Below the pieces are notes generated by a model that saw nothing but the letters and a program-made list of their open reading frames with translations, was not told the origin of the DNA and ran no database searches. 17,347 bases of DNA, from the NCBI GenBank assembly GCA_033720695.1, contig JAWWCA010000055.1, forward strand, positions 1 through 17,347, given 5' to 3'. The translations under genes were made by a program, and so were the position numbers. Positions 14,613 to 17,347 of this stretch are shown here, piece by piece. Each line of letters starts with the position of its first letter. Position 1 is the stretch's first letter. The DNA is from DATGQT01 sp033720695 (GTDB lineage: Bacteria; Bacteroidota; Rhodothermia; Rhodothermales; Rubricoccaceae).

Positions 14613-16565
14613 ATGCGCCACTGCCTCGCCCTCATCGCGTTCGTGCTCGGGGTTCGCGCCGCCGCTCAGGCGCCGCCCTGTCCCGGGGCCATCACCGTCA
14701 CGCACGACGAGATCGAGACCAGCGGCGCCGCCACCCTCGCCGACGTCCTCCGGCTCCTCCCCCCCCTCCGCCGCACCTCCGTCGACGGCTTCGCGTGGCG
14801 CTTCGACGACGGCCTCGGCGTGCCGGGCGACGCGGCCGTCCCGGTCGTCCTGGTGGACGGCGTGCCGGCCGACCTCTGGGCCTTCGGTGCCCCCGACCTG
14901 GAGGAGCTGCCCCTGCCCCTCCCATCCATCGCACGCATCACGTACTGCCCGGCGCCGGCACCGGTCGCGGGGCTGTGGGCGAGCCGGGGGACGCTCCGGT
15001 TCGAGACGCACGCGCCCGAACCGGGGCTGAGCACACGAGGCGCCTGGCAGATCGGCAACGAGACCGGCGACCCCGGCCCCTACCGCTACACCGAGCGCGA
15101 AACGCCGAACGTGGACAAGTCGGGCCCGGATGTCGAGGGGGCGGCCCAGTACGAGGCGGGGCCCGTGGGCGGGGTGGCCCGCTTCCGTGCCCTCCGCGCC
15201 TACGCCACCGACGAGGCCATCAACCCCCGCACGGGCGCCGCCACCCGGCGCGGCTCGCGCAGCCAGCGCCTCATCACGGCGGAGGTGCGTGGCGCGGTCG
15301 GACGCACCACGCGCCACGCCCTCGGCATCGGCGGGCGGTACGTCTCCGGCCTCCCGTTCTTCGAAGCCGCTGGCCGCGAGCTCCCCCTCCGCCGCCTCGA
15401 CGCCCACCTCGGCCTCGGCGGACCCCTCGTCGGGCCGCTCCGCTACCGCCTCGGCACGCACGTCCAGCGCGCCGACGACGAGGACGACGAGATCGTCGGC
15501 TTCGAGCCCCGCTGGCGCCGTCGGACCGTCTCGGCAGCGCTCTACGGCGGCCCATCGGAGGCCGACGGGTGGGGCTACGGCGCGTCTCTCGCTCGCACCG
15601 ACGCCTCGGGCGCGGGCTTCGACGCGGGCTTCACGCTCGCCACCGCCTACGGACGGCTCGCCCACACCGGCCGCGCGCTCGGCACCCGGACCGCCCTCGC
15701 CCTCACGGCAACGGGCGACGCCCTCGGCGCCAAGGCCGTCCAGACCCTGACCGCGACGCACGGCGCCGCCCACCTCGCTCTCACGCTCGCACTCGACCGG
15801 CGGCTGCCGGAGGAAGCGCCGGGCTTCGGCAGCTGGCGCGCAGAGGGCCGCACCGGATTCGAGCGGGACCCGGTGGACTACCGGCCCTCCTCCCCGACGC
15901 CCCAGACCGAGGCGCAGGCCCGCCTCGACGGGCGGCTCGGCCTCGATGTGGCGGTGCTGCAGGGCGGGGTTCGGGCCTGGGCCGCGCGCGGGCTGTTCAT
16001 CGAGCGCCCCGCCTTCGGGCTGGCCGACGACGCCTCGACGGCGGTGGGGACGGTGACAGCCGTGCCGGACGCCGAGGGCGGCGGGCTCGGCGCGTGGGCC
16101 GAGGCGTCGGGCGCGCGCGGGCCGTGGCGGGGCTCCGTGTTCTACAGCCTCCTCGCACCCCTCGGCGGGAGCGACGCCTTCGAGGCGGCGTGGGCCCGGG
16201 TGCCGCGGCACCGCGCCGGCGCGACGGTCACGCTCCGCCCCAGCCCCTCCTTCACCCTCCACGGCCGGTTCGAGGCCCGGAGCGTCGCGCGCTGGCCGGG
16301 GTACGCGGCCGGCGCCGGCGCCGTCGGGCCCACGGGCGTCGTCTACACCGATGAGACTCCGGCCCTCACCCTGCTCGACCTCGCCGTCGAGCAGGGGCTG
16401 TGGGACCGGCGCGCGCGCGTGAGCCTCCTCTTCCGGAACCTCCTCGACACCGAGGAGCGCTACCACCCCCTCGGCGGCACGCTCGCCTTCCGGCTCTACG
16501 CCCGCGTCACGGTGGACCTTCAGGGGCCGCTGTGGGTCGGCGCGCGTTCCAGAAGCTCGGACTGA
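14613..16565 (+). CDS. TonB-dependent-receptor-like outer-membrane protein
   Basis: A 650-residue outer-membrane protein. The signal peptide MRHCLALIAFVLGVRAAAQ is followed almost at once by a plug domain: ITVTHDEIETSGAATLADVL (27-46), VVLVDGVPADL (78-88) and LPSIARITY (103-111). Residues from about 140 are long alternating strands of a barrel, ending in VSLLFRNLLDTEERYHPLGG (603-622) and LAFRLYARVTVDL, the usual receptor C-terminal pattern, plus a 14-residue tail. Cys23 and Cys112 bracket the plug and could bond. There is no carboxypeptidase-like N-terminal domain, and no TonB box is apparent in the few residues before the plug. ATG 14613 is chosen because it gives the signal peptide; a longer frame from 14157 is a shadow. 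The ligand is unknown. Confidence 0.85.
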   Translation: MRHCLALIAFVLGVRAAAQAPPCPGAITVTHDEIETSGAATLADVLRLLPPLRRTSVDGFAWRFDDGLGVPGDAAVPVVLVDGVPADLWAFGAPDLEELPLPLPSIARITYCPAPAPVAGLWASRGTLRFETHAPEPGLSTRGAWQIGNETGDPGPYRYTERETPNVDKSGPDVEGAAQYEAGPVGGVARFRALRAYATDEAINPRTGAATRRGSRSQRLITAEVRGAVGRTTRHALGIGGRYVSGLPFFEAAGRELPLRRLDAHLGLGGPLVGPLRYRLGTHVQRADDEDDEIVGFEPRWRRRTVSAALYGGPSEADGWGYGASLARTDASGAGFDAGFTLATAYGRLAHTGRALGTRTALALTATGDALGAKAVQTLTATHGAAHLALTLALDRRLPEEAPGFGSWRAEGRTGFERDPVDYRPSSPTPQTEAQARLDGRLGLDVAVLQGGVRAWAARGLFIERPAFGLADDASTAVGTVTAVPDAEGGGLGAWAEASGARGPWRGSVFYSLLAPLGGSDAFEAAWARVPRHRAGATVTLRPSPSFTLHGRFEARSVARWPGYAAGAGAVGPTGVVYTDETPALTLLDLAVEQGLWDRRARVSLLFRNLLDTEERYHPLGGTLAFRLYARVTVDLQGPLWVGARSRSSD

Positions 16566-16633
16566 AGGCGTGGCCGGAGCCTGACCGGGAGATCGTCGGG
16601 TTGGAGGGCCGCACCTCACCAGCCGCACCGGCC

Positions 16634-16816
16634 ATGTCCTCCCTCTCTATCTACCTCCTCGGCTTCCTCATCCTCGTCGTCGGCGTGACGATGGGGCTCC
16701 ACCTCGCGGGCGTGCCCACCGCCTGGATCGGCGTCGTTGGCGTCGTGATGCTCGGGGTCGGCGTGCTCTCGGCCGTCTCGAAGACGCGCCGCCGCGACGC
16801 CTCGCCGATGGAGTAG
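16634..16816 (+). CDS. Small two-helix membrane protein (60 aa)
   Basis: ATG 16634 gives 60 residues with two hydrophobic segments, about 5-25 (SIYLLGFLILVVGVTMGLHL) and 30-48 (AWIGVVGVVMLGVGVLSAV). They are joined by a short AGVPT turn and followed by a basic tail KTRRRDASPME. By the positive-inside rule the C-terminus is likely cytoplasmic. I do not recognise a named family; small proteins of this kind are common in this lineage. It starts 68 bases after the receptor-like gene and may belong to that transcript. A longer in-frame start at 16400 lies inside the receptor gene and is rejected. It converges on the hxlR-type gene with eight bases between the stops. Confidence 0.75.
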   Translation: MSSLSIYLLGFLILVVGVTMGLHLAGVPTAWIGVVGVVMLGVGVLSAVSKTRRRDASPME

Positions 16817-16824
16817 CCCTCCTC

Positions 16825-17154
16825 TCAGGTCTCTTTGTAGGCGAGGCCCCACTGCTGCATCGCGCGGAGGGCCGGGAGGACCCGCTCGCCCTCCGGCGTC
16901 AGCCGGTACTCCGTCTTCGGCGGGACGACCGGGTAGACCGTCCGCGCCACGAGCCCGTTGGCCTCCAGCTCGCGGAGGCGCTGCGCGAGCATCTTGTGCG
17001 AGATGCCCGGGAGGCGCCGACGCAGCTCGGAGTAGCGGAGCGTCTCCTCGCGGAGGTGCCACAGGACGAGCGCCGCCCACTTGCTCCCGATCACGCTCAG
17101 GCACAGCTCGACGGGACAGGCAAACGTGCGGTCGTGGAAGGTGAAGCGTGCCAT
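16825..17154 (-). CDS. HxlR-family winged-helix transcriptional regulator
   Basis: A 109-residue DNA-binding regulator. The HxlR pattern is clear: CPVELCLSVIGSKWAALVLW (13-32), RYSELRRRLPGISHKMLAQR (40-59) as the HTH region, and the wing VPPKTEYRLTPEG (77-89). Cys13 is the N-terminal cysteine that serves as redox or electrophile sensor in several family members; Cys18 is a second one nearby. Members often repress a divergent gene for quinone or aldehyde detoxification. That fits here, since a DJ-1/PfpI-family gene begins divergently 113 bases away. Two tandem 19-base repeats directly abut its start codon (ATG 17154), suggesting autorepression. The inducer is not deducible from sequence. Confidence 0.93.
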   Translation of the reverse strand: MARFTFHDRTFACPVELCLSVIGSKWAALVLWHLREETLRYSELRRRLPGISHKMLAQRLRELEANGLVARTVYPVVPPKTEYRLTPEGERVLPALRAMQQWGLAYKET

Positions 17155-17155
17155 G

Positions 17156-17193
17156 CTTACCTCGGGGTGAGTTCCTTACTTTTGGGTGCGTTC
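17156..17193. repeat. Two tandem 19-base direct repeats, likely HxlR operators
   Basis: CTTACCTCGGGGTGAGTTC (17156-17174) and CTTACTTTTGGGTGCGTTC (17175-17193) are adjacent and agree at 15 of 19 positions, sharing CTTAC, GGGTG and GTTC. A short dyad CTTG-ACG-CAAG (17193-17203) follows. They lie between the divergent regulator and the DJ-1/PfpI-family gene. The operator role is inferred from position. Confidence 0.6.
17177..17184 (+). promoter_or_regulatory. Candidate -7 element TACTTTTG
   Basis: Fits the Bacteroidota -7 consensus TAnnTTTG at every defined position and faces the DJ-1/PfpI-family gene, 83 bases before its ATG. It lies inside the second 19-base repeat, so a bound regulator would occlude it. 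No TTG is seen about 25 bases upstream. Confidence 0.4.
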
Positions 17194-17267
17194 TTGACGC
17201 AAGGGGAGCGGTCCGACAACTTAGGGCCGAGCCGTCCGACCCGCCTTCCTGTGCCTCTCCCCCCTCC

Positions 17268-17347
17268 ATGAGCAAGAAGATCCTGATGGTGGTCTCCAAC
17301 CCGGCCACCTCCACCACCGTCGGCGGCCCCGTGGGCTTCTGGGCCTC
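17268..17347 (+). CDS. DJ-1/PfpI-family protein (type 1 glutamine amidotransferase-like), 5' end only
   Basis: Only 26 codons are inside the window. ATG 17268 gives MSKKILMVVSNPATS followed by TVGGPVGFW, the typical N-terminus of DJ-1/PfpI/Hsp31-like proteins annotated as type 1 glutamine amidotransferase domain proteins. The first beta-strand (ILMVVSN) and the GG-P-G-W loop are visible; the nucleophile Cys would lie beyond the edge. Relatives act on reactive aldehydes such as methylglyoxal or as chaperones. The divergent HxlR regulator supports a stress-inducible role. The family call is probable, but the short visible part limits certainty. Confidence 0.75.
   Translation, partial: MSKKILMVVSNPATSTTVGGPVGFWA

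Overview
The window reads as ordinary chromosome of a very GC-rich member of the Bacteroidota/Rhodothermota lineage, perhaps near Rubricoccus, Rubrivirga or Salinibacter. This is an inference from four things. A secreted nuclease-like protein ends in a type IX secretion (T9SS type A) sorting domain. A TonB-receptor-type plug/barrel protein is present. Almost no gene has a Shine-Dalgarno sequence. A few promoter-like strings resemble the Bacteroidota -7 element TAnnTTTG. I see no tRNA, rRNA, CRISPR array, transposase or phage gene, and third positions are strongly G/C throughout, so nothing looks recently imported.

Layout. Positions 1-2582 (-) hold most of nrdJ, the adenosylcobalamin-dependent (class II) ribonucleotide reductase; its 3' end lies outside the window. 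Upstream is a 483-base gene-free stretch rich in inverted repeats and DnaA-box-like strings, then a 75-residue protein that is 59% Asp/Glu (3066-3293, -). Divergent from it is an acidic hypothetical protein (3533-3958, +). A strong terminator follows, then an exported PhoD-like phosphatase and a DUF2071/YqjF protein (4054-6184, +). Convergent with these is a complete ferric-iron-type ABC importer: lipoprotein binding protein, 12-helix permease and ATPase, as one operon (9896 down to 6187, -). Upstream on the same strand is an exported endonuclease/exonuclease/phosphatase-fold protein with a T9SS tail (10004-11215, -).

A second block on the + strand (11374-16816) contains a Gfo/Idh/MocA-like protein lacking the catalytic lysine, a CCA tRNA nucleotidyltransferase, a small outer-membrane barrel protein, a TonB-dependent-receptor-like barrel and a 60-residue two-helix membrane protein. 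Overlaps and short gaps suggest co-transcription. The right edge has an HxlR-type regulator (-) divergent from the start of a DJ-1/PfpI-family gene (+), with two tandem 19-base repeats between them that look like operators.

No large undescribed system is evident. The most interesting points are the nrdJ control region, the polyacidic amphipathic protein beside it, the lysine-less oxidoreductase, the receptor with no visible TonB box, the HxlR tandem repeats, and three places where a GC-rich dyad directly abuts a TA/TTnnTTTG-like motif just before a gene.
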